64,000 bases of DNA from CAWBUW01 sp963792075 (GTDB lineage Bacteria > Chloroflexota > Anaerolineae > Anaerolineales > UBA4823). The position numbers were made by a program, and so were the translations under genes. Each line of letters opens with the position of its first letter. Position 1 is the stretch's first letter. Where the stretch lies: positions 682,001-746,000 of the forward strand of contig CAWBUW010000012.1 in the NCBI GenBank assembly GCA_963792075.1, read 5' to 3'. The notes under the pieces were generated by a model. It did not search any database and was not told the origin of the DNA. It saw nothing but the letters and a program-made list of their open reading frames with translations. Of the stretch, positions 25,406 to 34,656 are shown piece after piece.

Positions 25406-27838
25406 CTAAATCACAAAATACAGCGTTGCGCCCTTATCTACTTCCGCTTCTGCCCAGACCCGTCCGCCGTGCCGGGTGATGATCCGGTGCACAATCGCCA
25501 GTCCAATCCCGGTGCCTTCAAATTCATCTTGACGGTGCAATCGCTGGAATACGCCGAAAATCTTAGGCGCATAACGCATATCAAAGCCGGCCCCGTTATC
25601 GCGCACATAATACACGACCTGGCCATCCATCTGTTGGCTGCCAATTTCGATCTGGGCGACTTCACGTTGAGAGGAATATTTAACCGCGTTTCCGATTAAG
25701 TTGGCATAAACCTGTCGGATTAATCCAAGGTCTGCATCAATGGGTGGTAAATCCTCAATCACCCACTGGATCTGGCGGTCTCCAAGATCTGCTCCAATAT
25801 CAGCACACACATCGCGCACGACCTGGTTCAGGTCAACTGGTTGGCGGTGAAGCGCCTGCCTGCCGATGCGTGAGAAAGCCAGCAAATCATCAATCAACAA
25901 CCCCATACGCTGTCCACTCTGCATAATGCGCTCCAACATCTGTTGGCCATCTCAATTCAGTGCATCGTGATGCTCATCCAGCAATAAATTTGCATACCCT
26001 ACCACAGCGCGCAGCGGCGCACGGAGATCGTGAGAAACGGAGTAAGCAAAAAATTCCAGTTCCTGGTTGGCTGCCTCCAGCCCTGTGACCAGAGATTCTA
26101 ATTTTCTTTGGGATTGCAGCAGCTCTGCCTCGGCTTTACGGCGTTGTTCTAACAACAAAACCCCCTGCAGCGCACTGCTCAACAAAGAACGTAATGCATA
26201 GCAAACCGGGGCTTGTTCTGCGGCTATGTCCAGGATTACAAAACCCAACCGGTCTTCCTTGGAGTACAACGCTTCCACAATCAGCCCATAAGAATCCAGC
26301 CCACGCCACAGCTCTGCTGGCATCAATTCCTGGGATGAAAAAGGCAGGCCTTCTGCTGGGAGCGCAATCCGTTGACCGGCCCGCCAGGCGAAGATCAGGC
26401 GCGAAGAGTCCGCCGGGTGCTGGGGGTCTTCAAATAGAGCCAGGTAACACGCGTTCACCTTCAACCGCGGTAGTTCCCAGCTCAACACTTCCAGCAGTCC
26501 TGCGAGGTCGAAGGTGGTCATCATCGTTTCGGTGATTTCTCTCAAGATAATCGCCCGGTGTTCCACTTCAATTTGCCGGTGGGCATCCATTTGCTCGGCG
26601 ACTTGCCCGGCATGGAAAACGGCCCTTTCCCGGATCCCACCCACCCGGACCTGCAAACCAGGGTGGTTGAAGCAGGGCTGTACCTGTTGGAAAAACGCCG
26701 CTAGGGCCTGGTACCAGGCTGCCAGCTCAATTTCCAGGTCGGCTGCCTCAAGCTGGGCTGCTTCAAGCGCCTGGTTAAAGACACCTGGGGTATTTCCCAA
26801 CAGCTCACGATGCAGCGCATTCATCCACGCCTCGGACCAACTTGCCATCCGTTGTGGAGGCAGGTAATTAACCGCACCCTGCATCGCAGCAACGACTAGC
26901 GGGCGGTTCTCCTCCAGGGCCTGTTCCCAATCATTTTCGGCAGTATGAACCGCAAGCCCATTTTCAGGAATAAACCTGGGGCAGCCGCAAGAACGGCGGC
27001 GCACCAATGCGGCTGGCGCGATAACCTGGTCCGGCACCGCAAGCCCAGCTATGTGGTCCAGGAGCATATGCGTCGCCCGAATACCCTGGTCATGCGCATC
27101 CTGTCGGATGGTCGTCAAGGGCACTGCTGCAAAACGTCCATCCAGGGTGTCATCGAACCCTGTCAGCGCCACCGCTTCGGGGATTTTGATTCCGGCATCC
27201 AGAAGCACTTCCATCGCCCCAAGCGCCATCGAATCATTCGCCGCAACGACTGCTTGAAAATCAACCTGGGGCCGGTGGAGCAGTTCGCGCATGGCGTGAT
27301 CCCCTGAGAGAAATGTATAATCGCCATTCGCAACCAGGTCAGGCTGACATGGTAGACCGTGCTCGACCAGGGCAGCACAATAAGCCTGGTAACGCTGCTC
27401 TGCTTCCTGCTGGCCCAGCGGCCCTCGCAAAAAGGCCAGGCGTTGGTAGCCGTGTTCTTCGATCAGGTGTGCCATCACCGAGCGAATCCCCTGTTGACTA
27501 TCCACCATCACGTTGGGAATACCCGGTAGGGCCAGGGCAATACTTACTTTTGGGATCGGGCCATAACGTTGAACGAGCCCGAGTATCTCCTCCATGCTTG
27601 CCACATGGGCCAGAGTGCCGCTGATAATCAGCCCTTGCACACTTTTAGAGGAAACCAGGTCATACAACACGTTCCTCTGGGCATCGAACCCATGGTATGA
27701 ACGCAGAGTCCCGCTGGTAAAGCAGATTACGTTTGCCTGGCGTTCCTGGGCAGTAGAAAAGACACTCTCCAGGATCGCCGCTTCATACGGATCCTGGGTT
27801 GAATTGATCAACAGACCAAGCGTAGGAGAAGGAACCAT
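25406..27838 (-). pseudogene. LacI-type-sensor histidine kinase interrupted by an in-frame TGA
   Basis: One reading frame of 811 codons is broken only by TGA at 25952-25954. From the ATG at 27838: a LacI/periplasmic-binding-type sensor domain without a DNA-binding helix (residues about 4-300), a helical and GAF-like middle, then the dimerisation helix with the phosphoacceptor in SVSHDLRAPL (His603). The stop falls 25 codons later. The remaining 182 codons in the same frame supply a full ATPase: NLIGNAVKYSS, DNGAGFDM and FEGTGIGLAIVHRI. No membrane span, so a cytoplasmic sensor. Either a recent nonsense mutation, a sequence error or recoding; a changed CGA or TGG codon would explain it. Follows the RNase J gene by 17 bases and converges with the LLM-Pcm gene. 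Confidence 0.82.
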
Positions 27839-27855
27839 TTGGGCATCAGTATACC

Positions 27856-29499
27856 TTACGTTTGGCTGATGGTCACAAAAACCATCGGGCGGCGCTTTGT
27901 TTTGGTATACAGGTAAGAGCGGACACTCTCCTCGAGTTCCGAGCGCATCCGTCCATTGCTGGTACAGTTGATGGCTTCTGTTATGATCCGCCGCGTGGAA
28001 TTGAGCAAATCCTCCGACTCCGGTTCGTACACAAAGCCGCGGGTAATGATCTCCGGCTCGGCCTGCAAGCGGCAAGAATGGCGATCCAGAGTCAAGTTGA
28101 CCAGGACAAAGCCGTCTTGCGCCAGGATTTCACGCTCGCGCATTACGCTGGGACCCACCTCGCCAACACCTGAGCCATCCACGAAGACATACCCGCCCGG
28201 AATGCGGTCGTTCAGGCGCATTTCGCCGTTTTTAAACCCAACTACCTGGCCATTCTCGACGACCGCGGTACGCTCAGGGCCTATCCCAAGTTGGTTCGCA
28301 ATCAGAGCGTGCTGGTGCAAATGTCGCAGCTCGCCATGGATCGGGATGAGATAGCGCGGGTTGAGCATATGCAGCAGCAGCTTCATTTCTTCCTGCGAGG
28401 CGTGCCCGGAAACGTGCACCGGTGCGATGCGATCATAGATCACATTGGCGCCGCGGCGGAACAAGCGGTTGATCGTCCGCGACACGCTCTCTTCATTGCC
28501 TGGAATCGGGTGCGAAGAGAAGATGACCGTATCTTTTTGTTCCAGATCAAACTGGCGGTTGGTGCCCGTAGAAAGACGGCCTAAGATTGAGGTGGGCTCC
28601 CCTTGCGTGCCTGTGCACATCAGGACGATGTCTTTCGTTTTCATCTTCAGCGCCTGGTCCAGAGGTACAACCAGGTCGTCTGGCATATCCAGGTAGCCCA
28701 ACTTGCGCGCCATCTTGGCGTTTTCTACCATGCTCATGCCCACAAATGACACCTTGCGCCCATAACGGTTGGCAGCATTGGCAACCTGCTGCATACGAGA
28801 GATCAGCGAGGCGAAACTGGCAATGATCACGCGCCCAGGCGCCGAGCGAAAAACTTCATCGAAAGCCGGATCAATGACCCGCTCAGAAGGCGTCCAGCCA
28901 GGCTTATCCGCATTGGTAGAGTCGGCCAGCAAGGCCAGCACACCGCGGCCAGAGAACTCAGCCAGCTTGGCATAATCAGTAGGCCAATTATCCACCGGAG
29001 TATGATCGAATTTGTAATCGCCAGTATGCACGATCAGGCCTTCTGGGGTCGTGATGCCCAGGCCCACCCCATCTGGGATGGAGTGGCAAACATGGAAGAA
29101 CTCCACCTTGAAGGGGCCGATCTCAACGATGTCACCAGCTTTAATCGTATGCAACTGAACCTCGTTCAGCATCCCACCGCGTGCAAGCTTGACCTCCAAC
29201 AGGCCGCGCGTCAGCGGTGTGGCATAAATTGGCGCATGGATTTCTTCCATCAAATGATGGATTGCGCCGGTATGATCTTCATGACCATGGGTCACGACGA
29301 TGCCGCAAATTTTGTTACGGTTTGCCAGCAGGTATTCAAAATCGGGGATGATATAGTCAATCCCCAACATATCATTTTCGGGGAACATCAATCCGGCATC
29401 CACGACCATAATCTGGTCATTGTATTCATACACCATCATGTTCTTCCCGACTTCCCCTAGACCGCCCAGGGGGATTATGCGAATTTCAGAGTCACTCAT
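27856..29499 (-). CDS. rnj: Ribonuclease J
   Basis: 547 residues, full length. Metallo-beta-lactamase motif THGHEDHTGA (His71, His73, Asp75, His76), beta-CASP domain with HVSGHASQEEM, and a C-terminal domain. RNase J is a 5'-to-3' exonuclease with endonuclease activity that drives mRNA decay and rRNA maturation; its attack is blocked by structure at RNA 5' ends. It has its own strong promoter at 29644-29672 and a structured 130-base leader ending in a terminator-like hairpin. The start has AAGGA about six bases upstream. Confidence 0.96.
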   Translation of the reverse strand: MSDSEIRIIPLGGLGEVGKNMMVYEYNDQIMVVDAGLMFPENDMLGIDYIIPDFEYLLANRNKICGIVVTHGHEDHTGAIHHLMEEIHAPIYATPLTRGLLEVKLARGGMLNEVQLHTIKAGDIVEIGPFKVEFFHVCHSIPDGVGLGITTPEGLIVHTGDYKFDHTPVDNWPTDYAKLAEFSGRGVLALLADSTNADKPGWTPSERVIDPAFDEVFRSAPGRVIIASFASLISRMQQVANAANRYGRKVSFVGMSMVENAKMARKLGYLDMPDDLVVPLDQALKMKTKDIVLMCTGTQGEPTSILGRLSTGTNRQFDLEQKDTVIFSSHPIPGNEESVSRTINRLFRRGANVIYDRIAPVHVSGHASQEEMKLLLHMLNPRYLIPIHGELRHLHQHALIANQLGIGPERTAVVENGQVVGFKNGEMRLNDRIPGGYVFVDGSGVGEVGPSVMREREILAQDGFVLVNLTLDRHSCRLQAEPEIITRGFVYEPESEDLLNSTRRIITEAINCTSNGRMRSELEESVRSYLYTKTKRRPMVFVTISQT

Positions 29500-29515
29500 A
29501 TTTTTTCCTTAGTAT

Positions 29516-29551
29516 ACAAAAACCCCGACAGGTTGCTCACCGGCCGGGGTT
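29516..29551 (-). promoter_or_regulatory. Terminator-like hairpin in the RNase J leader
   Basis: On the minus strand AACCCCG pairs with CGGGGTT (7 bp), with an interrupted inner helix and a short loop, followed by TTTTT. It ends about 17 bases before the ATG. Being downstream of the RNase J promoter, it would stop or attenuate transcription of RNase J itself. Confidence 0.6.
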
Positions 29552-29643
29552 CAAAATGTTCAAAAACAATTATCAACCATCCAGAAGTGCTACCATTAAA
29601 CAGGCTAAACTTCCAGCCCGGAATTTTACCACAATTAAGAGCA

Positions 29644-29672
29644 ATTGTAGCATATCCGAGCGGTTTTGTCAA
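29644..29672 (-). promoter_or_regulatory. Promoter of the RNase J gene
   Basis: TTGACA, 17-base spacer, TACAAT: nearly consensus for the housekeeping sigma factor. Predicted transcription start near 29637, giving a leader of about 138 bases. Confidence 0.75.
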
Positions 29673-29684
29673 AAAAACATTAAA

Positions 29685-29723
29685 ATTTAAAAAAGCAGGG
29701 GCGCAGGGCGCCCCTGCTTTTTT
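29685..29723 (-). terminator. Intrinsic terminator after groL
   Basis: 10-bp stem (29695-29704 with 29708-29717), loop AGG, flanked by A/T tracts on both sides so it works after groL on the minus strand. The RNase J promoter starts 13 bases beyond. Confidence 0.85.
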
Positions 29724-29736
29724 AATTTTTTTCGAT

Positions 29737-31380
29737 TTAGTAATCCATTCCGCCGCCGGGGGGCATGGCAGGACCGGATTTTTCCTTTTCAGGAACGTCC
29801 GTGATCAAAGCTTCGGTGGTCAGGATCATCGCAGCGATCGAAGCTGCATTCTCAAGCGCACCGCGAGTAACCTTGGCCGGGTCAATCACACCCTTCTTGA
29901 CCATGTCGGTGTACTCTTCGCTGATCACATCGTAACCAATATTCAGGTTTTTCTTTTCCTTCTGCGCGCGGCGTACGTTCTCGAGCACAACAGAACCTTC
30001 TTTGCCGGCGTTCTCAGAAATCTTGCGCAGGGGAATTTCCAGCGCTTTGCGGACGATGCTGATGCCAATCTCGGCATCCGGATTATCGCCATGCACGCTA
30101 TCCAGGGCCGACATGGCATTCACCAGCGCAACGCCACCACCAGGCACGATACCTTCTTCAACCGCAGCGCGAGTAGCAGAGAGCGCGTCTTCGACACGGT
30201 GCTTCTTCTCTTTCAGCTCGGTTTCAGTCGCAGCGCCTACGCGGATAATCGCAACGCCGCCGGAAAGCTTGGCCAGGCGTTCCTGGAGTTTTTCCTTATC
30301 ATAATCGCTGGTGCTCTTGTCAATCTCAACACGGATCTGGTCAATGCGGCCCTTGATCATGGCACTTTCGCCCTTGCCGCCCACAATCGTGGTGTTGTCT
30401 TTGTCAACGGTGATCTTCTCGGCGCGGCCGAGGTCCGCAATCGTAGCGGTGTCGAGCTTGCGGCCGGTCTCTTCGGAGATCACGGCGCCGCCAGTCAGGA
30501 CAGCGATATCCTGCATCATTGCTTTGCGGCGATCGCCAAAGCCAGGAGCTTTGACTGCAACCACGTTGAGCATACCGCGCAGCTTGTTCAGCACCAGAGT
30601 CGCCAGCGCTTCGCCGTCAATATCCTCAGCCAGGATGACCAGTTCGCGCTTGCCGATCTGGACCAACTTCTCTAGAATGGGTACGATATCCGTAGCAGCC
30701 GAGATCTTCTTGTCGTAGATCAGGATATAGGGTTCAGCAATGGAGGCTTCCATGTGCTCGGTATCCGTGATGAAGTAGGAAGAAATATAGCCGCGATCGA
30801 ACTGCATACCTTCTACATATTCGGTCTCGAACTGCAGGCCCTTGGACTCTTCGACCGTGATCACGCCATCTTTACCGACTTTGTCCATCACATCCGCGAT
30901 CAATTCACCGATAGTGCGATCCTGAGCAGAGATGGAAGCGACATTGGCAATTTCTTCTTTGGTGGTGACTTCGATCGACTGTTGGTTGATCTTCTCGGAC
31001 ACAGCCTTGGTAGCGGCTTCGATGCCGCGCTTGAGCAGCATGGGGTTGAAACCAGCGGCCAGGTTCTTCATGCCTTCGGTCACGATGGCATGCGCCAGGA
31101 CGGTGGAAGTGGTGGTGCCATCGCCAGCAATATCATTGGTCTTGGTAGCAGCCTCTTTGAGGAGCTGAGCGCCCATATTCTCAAACGGGTCTTCCAGCTC
31201 GATTTCCTTCGCTACGGTCACGCCATCGTGCGTGATGGTGGGGGAACCGAACTTGCGATCAATCGCCACGTTCCGACCCTTCGGTCCCAGGGTGGTAGTA
31301 ACCGCGGTCGCCAGAATATCCATACCGCTCTGCAGGCGGCGGCGAGCGTCTTCCGAAAAAACGAGTTGCTTAGCAGCCAT
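29737..31380 (-). CDS. groL: Chaperonin GroEL
   Basis: 547 residues, full length, ending in the characteristic Gly/Met-rich tail (PGGGMDY). ATP-site motifs GPKGRNV and GDGTTTSTVLA, and the AAVEEGIVPGGGVAL segment near the end, are intact. The 14-mer folds proteins in the cytoplasm together with GroES. The groES gene lies 33 bases upstream on the same strand; the pair is under a CIRCE element (31759-31785) and is closed by the terminator at 29685-29723. One copy in the window. Confidence 0.98.
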   Translation of the reverse strand: MAAKQLVFSEDARRRLQSGMDILATAVTTTLGPKGRNVAIDRKFGSPTITHDGVTVAKEIELEDPFENMGAQLLKEAATKTNDIAGDGTTTSTVLAHAIVTEGMKNLAAGFNPMLLKRGIEAATKAVSEKINQQSIEVTTKEEIANVASISAQDRTIGELIADVMDKVGKDGVITVEESKGLQFETEYVEGMQFDRGYISSYFITDTEHMEASIAEPYILIYDKKISAATDIVPILEKLVQIGKRELVILAEDIDGEALATLVLNKLRGMLNVVAVKAPGFGDRRKAMMQDIAVLTGGAVISEETGRKLDTATIADLGRAEKITVDKDNTTIVGGKGESAMIKGRIDQIRVEIDKSTSDYDKEKLQERLAKLSGGVAIIRVGAATETELKEKKHRVEDALSATRAAVEEGIVPGGGVALVNAMSALDSVHGDNPDAEIGISIVRKALEIPLRKISENAGKEGSVVLENVRRAQKEKKNLNIGYDVISEEYTDMVKKGVIDPAKVTRGALENAASIAAMILTTEALITDVPEKEKSGPAMPPGGGMDY

Positions 31381-31413
31381 AGGGTTTATATCTCCTTCGT
31401 AAATAGATCTGGA

Positions 31414-31707
31414 TTAGGCCACAATGGCCAAAATGTCGCTCTCACGCAAAATGAGCACTTTCTTGCCGTCCACCTTGATCTCAGTGCCGGAATACTTGGC
31501 ATACAGGACTACATCGCCGACTTTCACGTCGAGCGCGATGCGGTCGCCGTCGTCATCGCGGTCGCCAGGGCCGACAGCCACGATCGTGCCCTTCTGGGGC
31601 TTTTCTTTGGCCGTCTCGGGAAGGACGATACCACCCGCGGTGATTTCTTCCTGCTCCAGCGGTTCTATGACAACACGGTTGCCAAGGGGTTTGAGAGTAA
31701 TAGCCAT
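31414..31707 (-). CDS. groS: Co-chaperonin GroES
   Basis: 97 residues from the ATG at 31707, preceded by GGAGGAAG at the right distance; an upstream in-frame ATG at 31746 would add 13 unrelated residues. The sequence runs from ITLKPLGNRVVIEP through the GGIVLPETAKEKPQKG mobile loop to VLILRESDILAIV, all typical of GroES. It caps the GroEL ring. Transcribed with groL from the CIRCE-controlled promoter. Confidence 0.97.
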   Translation of the reverse strand: MAITLKPLGNRVVIEPLEQEEITAGGIVLPETAKEKPQKGTIVAVGPGDRDDDGDRIALDVKVGDVVLYAKYSGTEIKVDGKKVLILRESDILAIVA

Positions 31708-31758
31708 AAATCTTCCTCCTGATGGGGTTTGGATAGAATTGAACACACGAGAAGCGGT

Positions 31759-31785
31759 TTAGCACTCTATCTACGCGAGTGCTAA
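31759..31785 (-). promoter_or_regulatory. CIRCE operator (HrcA site)
   Basis: Perfect inverted repeat TTAGCACTC, nine bases, GAGTGCTAA, the consensus bound by the heat-shock repressor HrcA. It lies 11 bases downstream of the groES -10 box, covering the transcription start, and 51 bases before the groES ATG. No hrcA gene is in the window. Confidence 0.97.
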
Positions 31786-31795
31786 ACCGAAGTAA

Positions 31796-31824
31796 ATAAT
31801 ACCGTTATTCAGCCGGAAAGTCAA
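31796..31824 (-). promoter_or_regulatory. groESL promoter
   Basis: TTGACT, 17-base spacer, TATTAT. The start is predicted inside the adjoining CIRCE element, the usual arrangement for HrcA repression. Confidence 0.75.
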
Positions 31825-31861
31825 GAGGGTTGTCGCAGATTCTTATAAAACTCAAACATTT

Positions 31862-33259
31862 CTAAGGCGTGCCTGTCAACATACGACAGGTCGCATCGAC
31901 TTCCGCAGCGTTATCCATGATCAAGGCGTCTTCAGCATAGGTCGCGCGCAACTTGTTCATCAACAGTAAAGATTTATCACAGTATTTATTCTCTGCATCC
32001 GACAGATAAGCTAATACAGAACCATAACGAATATAGTAATAAGCGACGTTCAGATTGGTCAGCTCAAGGGGCTGGACAGCATAACTTTGCTCGAGCAGTC
32101 CCTGGTCTACGAACTCCAGCGCAGTCTGGTTTTCTGCTGCAGTACAGCCTTCCACTGCGCAGCGCAGGGCAGGCAGCGCCGACTCATAATTGCGCGCCTG
32201 GACGTAAATCATGCCCAGTTGGCCATAGGTATCCGCGCTGGAAGGCGAAAAAGTCAGCGCCGTTTCAGCGTTCCGGGCCGCAATAAAGAACTGGCCCTGC
32301 TGCGTGTACGTTTTGGCAATTGCGATATAGGGCGTAGGGTCCTTCACCCCAAGCTGCTTGTTAATATTCGCCGCGCGATCAAAGTAATACAAAGCATTTT
32401 CGTACAGGGCATCGGCCTGGGACTTCGTTGCAGCTCGGTTAGCCAGGTTGCGGTAGCCCAGGCCAATCCGCATGAGCAAGAAAGTCAGGTTCGGGGCAAT
32501 CTTGGAAGCCTTTTCGTATTCATCAATCGCCGCCCGGTACAGGCCCGTAGACTCAAGCACCGTGCCATAGACCCGGTGTGTATCCATCAGCTCCGGCGAG
32601 CGGTTGACTGCTTGCTCGGAATATTCCATTGCCTGGTCCCATTTCTGCTGGTCCAGTAGCACCTCCGCATAAAAAGCCAACGCCAATGCGTTGGTCGGAT
32701 CCAGCAGGTAAGCCCGATTGGCAGCAGCCTCAGCCTCGACCAGGTATGCGTCGCGTTCTTCCGCAGAGATCAGGTTACTAGAAGCGTTCCAGTCGATCAC
32801 AAAGGCCTTGACTGCTTGCGCAGTGCTGTTATCCGGTTCGATCTCCACCGCACGGCGGATATTATCCCGCGCCTCTTCCAGCCGTGCCAGGCGCTCTTGA
32901 TCGGTGCTGAGCAAGCTGGAAGAATAGGTCTGGATGCGCGCCAGCTCGGCCAGCACGGTAACATTCTGTGGGTCTACAGCCACTGCTTTCCGGTAAGCAT
33001 CGATCGCATCGTTTTCCGAATTGGGATCATCCAGCTTACCAGCCTGAAAATAAGCCTGAGCTTCAAGGATAAAAGATTGGACCGCTCGGGTAGGGGTGGG
33101 GGTTGGCGCAAAAGGGGAAACCACCTCGCCGCGTCTTACCATGAGCAGCAGCCAGAGGGCAGTCAATATCAACCCAACCCATAACAGCCAGCGGTAGGTA
33201 TTAGGTCCTGGGCGGGTATTCTGAAAGCGCAGCGGTTTACTCGTGATCGGTCGTGACAT
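31862..33259 (-). CDS. Membrane-anchored TPR protein
   Basis: 465 residues: a short basic cytoplasmic start, one membrane helix at about 24-41, a Thr/Pro linker FAPTPTPTR, then a solenoid of TPR-like helical pairs up to the C-terminus (for example AIDAYRKAVAVDPQNVTVLAELA and AIDEYEKASKIAPNLTFLLM). Probably displayed outside the membrane as a protein-binding scaffold. It follows two bases after a paralogue (33262-34494) sharing the same layout, so the two probably act together. No catalytic motif; the function is unknown. Confidence 0.78.
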   Translation of the reverse strand: MSRPITSKPLRFQNTRPGPNTYRWLLWVGLILTALWLLLMVRRGEVVSPFAPTPTPTRAVQSFILEAQAYFQAGKLDDPNSENDAIDAYRKAVAVDPQNVTVLAELARIQTYSSSLLSTDQERLARLEEARDNIRRAVEIEPDNSTAQAVKAFVIDWNASSNLISAEERDAYLVEAEAAANRAYLLDPTNALALAFYAEVLLDQQKWDQAMEYSEQAVNRSPELMDTHRVYGTVLESTGLYRAAIDEYEKASKIAPNLTFLLMRIGLGYRNLANRAATKSQADALYENALYYFDRAANINKQLGVKDPTPYIAIAKTYTQQGQFFIAARNAETALTFSPSSADTYGQLGMIYVQARNYESALPALRCAVEGCTAAENQTALEFVDQGLLEQSYAVQPLELTNLNVAYYYIRYGSVLAYLSDAENKYCDKSLLLMNKLRATYAEDALIMDNAAEVDATCRMLTGTP

Positions 33260-33261
33260 TT

Positions 33262-34494
33262 TTATGGAACCGCGGCAGGCGCAGTGGGTGTGCCCAGGTT
33301 GGCCTGGCAGAAGGCAATTCCCTCATTCGCATTATAGAATGCGATTTGATCCGCACCAATCGTCTGTAAAATAAGCTCGAACACAGGCACTGCCTCATCA
33401 CACTGGTTGCGCCGGGCCAACACCAGGCCATAGAACGAATAATATTCATCCGCAACCCGGCCGGGCGACAGCGGCAGCCCTTCTACGGCGACGCCTCCCG
33501 CTGTGGTGCCTCCGCGCACCGCCAGGGTCAGTTCTTCTAACGCCTTGTCATATTCGGCGTTCTTATAATACATAAAGCCCAGGTTGCCGTGTAAGCGCGG
33601 GTTGCTCGGGGCAATTTTCATCGCTTGCTCTGCGTATTGCACCGCTTTGCCAAACTGGCCCTGGGTGGCATAGGTCCGCGAGAGGTCCGTCGGGATATCT
33701 GGATTTTCTGGGTTGAATGCAATCGCGGCCAACATAGACTGCGTGGCAAGATCATATTCTTCTACCAGGCGGTAGACAATGCCCAGGCCATAATGCAGCT
33801 CCCACAGTTTGTCATTGATTGCCAGGGCGGCTTTGTATTCCTGGATCGCTTCGGGATAATTCCCTGTGGCATAAAGGACATAACCGCGTGCGCGATGCGT
33901 TTCAAGTGAGTTAGGCGCCAGGTCACGTGCTTTTTGTGACATATCGATCGCGGTCTGGATATCCTCATAGTTTCCCTGGTCGATCAGAACCTCAGCCAGG
34001 AAAGCGTAAGCAGCCGCATTGTTCGGGTCTAACTCGATTGCAGTGCGCACAGCCGCGCTCGCCTCTGCATATTGCTCCAAATAAGATAATGCCCGGCCTT
34101 TAAGGGCAAACCCCATTGAATTATTGGGGCTCAAAAGCAGCGCATTTTCAGCACTGATTTTTGCCTGCTCATATTGATTGGTGTAGATCTGCAGGCGGGC
34201 CATTTCCAGGTAATATTTTGGGTTGCCAGGGTCTGTCAGGATCGCTTGCTGATAAGCCTGGATTGCCTGCGGCAGCTTGCCGTCCTGATATAACATCTCT
34301 GCTTCGTTAACCAAAGCCTCTGGGCTGCGTGTGGGTGTTGCAGTCGGGATAAAGGGAGAAGGCATGGCGGGTACAACCACCTGGTTAAAATATAATAAGC
34401 CCAGGATAATCGCGACCAAGAAAACGATTCGCCAAGGGCTGGAGGGCCGTCGCCGGCGGCGCCGTAAATTCCAGGAACTTCCACGCAAATACAT
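33262..34494 (-). CDS. Membrane-anchored TPR protein (paralogue)
   Basis: 410 residues: very basic start (RRRRRRPSSPW), membrane helix at about 22-40, linker FIPTATPTR, then at least seven recognisable TPR units such as AIQAYQQAILTDPGNPKYYLEMAR and AIQEYKAALAINDKLWELHYGLG. The unit consensus (A at 8 and 20, P near 32) is clearer than in its neighbour. Positively charged N-terminus and membrane helix predict N-in topology, so the TPR domain would face outward. Transcribed ahead of the second TPR gene; the shared linker suggests duplication. Confidence 0.8.
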   Translation of the reverse strand: MYLRGSSWNLRRRRRRPSSPWRIVFLVAIILGLLYFNQVVVPAMPSPFIPTATPTRSPEALVNEAEMLYQDGKLPQAIQAYQQAILTDPGNPKYYLEMARLQIYTNQYEQAKISAENALLLSPNNSMGFALKGRALSYLEQYAEASAAVRTAIELDPNNAAAYAFLAEVLIDQGNYEDIQTAIDMSQKARDLAPNSLETHRARGYVLYATGNYPEAIQEYKAALAINDKLWELHYGLGIVYRLVEEYDLATQSMLAAIAFNPENPDIPTDLSRTYATQGQFGKAVQYAEQAMKIAPSNPRLHGNLGFMYYKNAEYDKALEELTLAVRGGTTAGGVAVEGLPLSPGRVADEYYSFYGLVLARRNQCDEAVPVFELILQTIGADQIAFYNANEGIAFCQANLGTPTAPAAVP

Positions 34495-34541
34495 TGCTAA
34501 TTCATCTTACCAGTATTTTCAAAACCGAGTCAAGGAAAAGC

Positions 34542-34570
34542 TTGACGATCTTTAATCTAATAGTTGTAAT
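34542..34570 (+). promoter_or_regulatory. Predicted trmD promoter
   Basis: TTGACG, 17-base spacer, TGTAAT. The predicted start, about 34577, coincides with the beginning of the AGTATCTATCCGAAA motif. Confidence 0.5.
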
Positions 34571-34576
34571 ACAATT

Positions 34577-34591
34577 AGTATCTATCCGAAA
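34577..34591 (+). repeat. Short dispersed motif, copy 2 (AGTATCTATCCGAAA)
   Basis: Exact 15-base match with 60864-60878, both lying 11-20 bases ahead of a long palindrome and a start codon on the same strand. A one-mismatch copy is at 3673-3687. Confidence 0.5.
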
Positions 34592-34602
34592 CTTGATTTT
34601 GT

Positions 34603-34645
34603 TTGGTGGTATGTGTGGCGGCTACGCTGCCACACATACCACCAA
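34603..34645 (+). repeat. Long palindrome (copy D)
   Basis: 20-bp stem, arms 34603-34622 and 34626-34645, loop TAC, perfect except one G-T pair. Located 11 bases before the trmD start in a divergent intergenic region, so it cannot be a terminator of an upstream gene. Shares GGTATGTG with the palindrome at 57217. Confidence 0.8.
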
Positions 34646-34656
34646 TGTGAGAAAAG

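Noticed and set aside
25406..25939. Separate small histidine-kinase gene
   Set aside because: It is in the same frame as the upstream kinase half and separated only by one TGA and four sense codons; it lacks its own dimerisation His and ribosome-binding site.
29533..31722. Long plus-strand frames opposite groL and groS
   Set aside because: Shadows of chaperonin genes; no motif, and the CIRCE, promoter and terminator all serve the minus strand.
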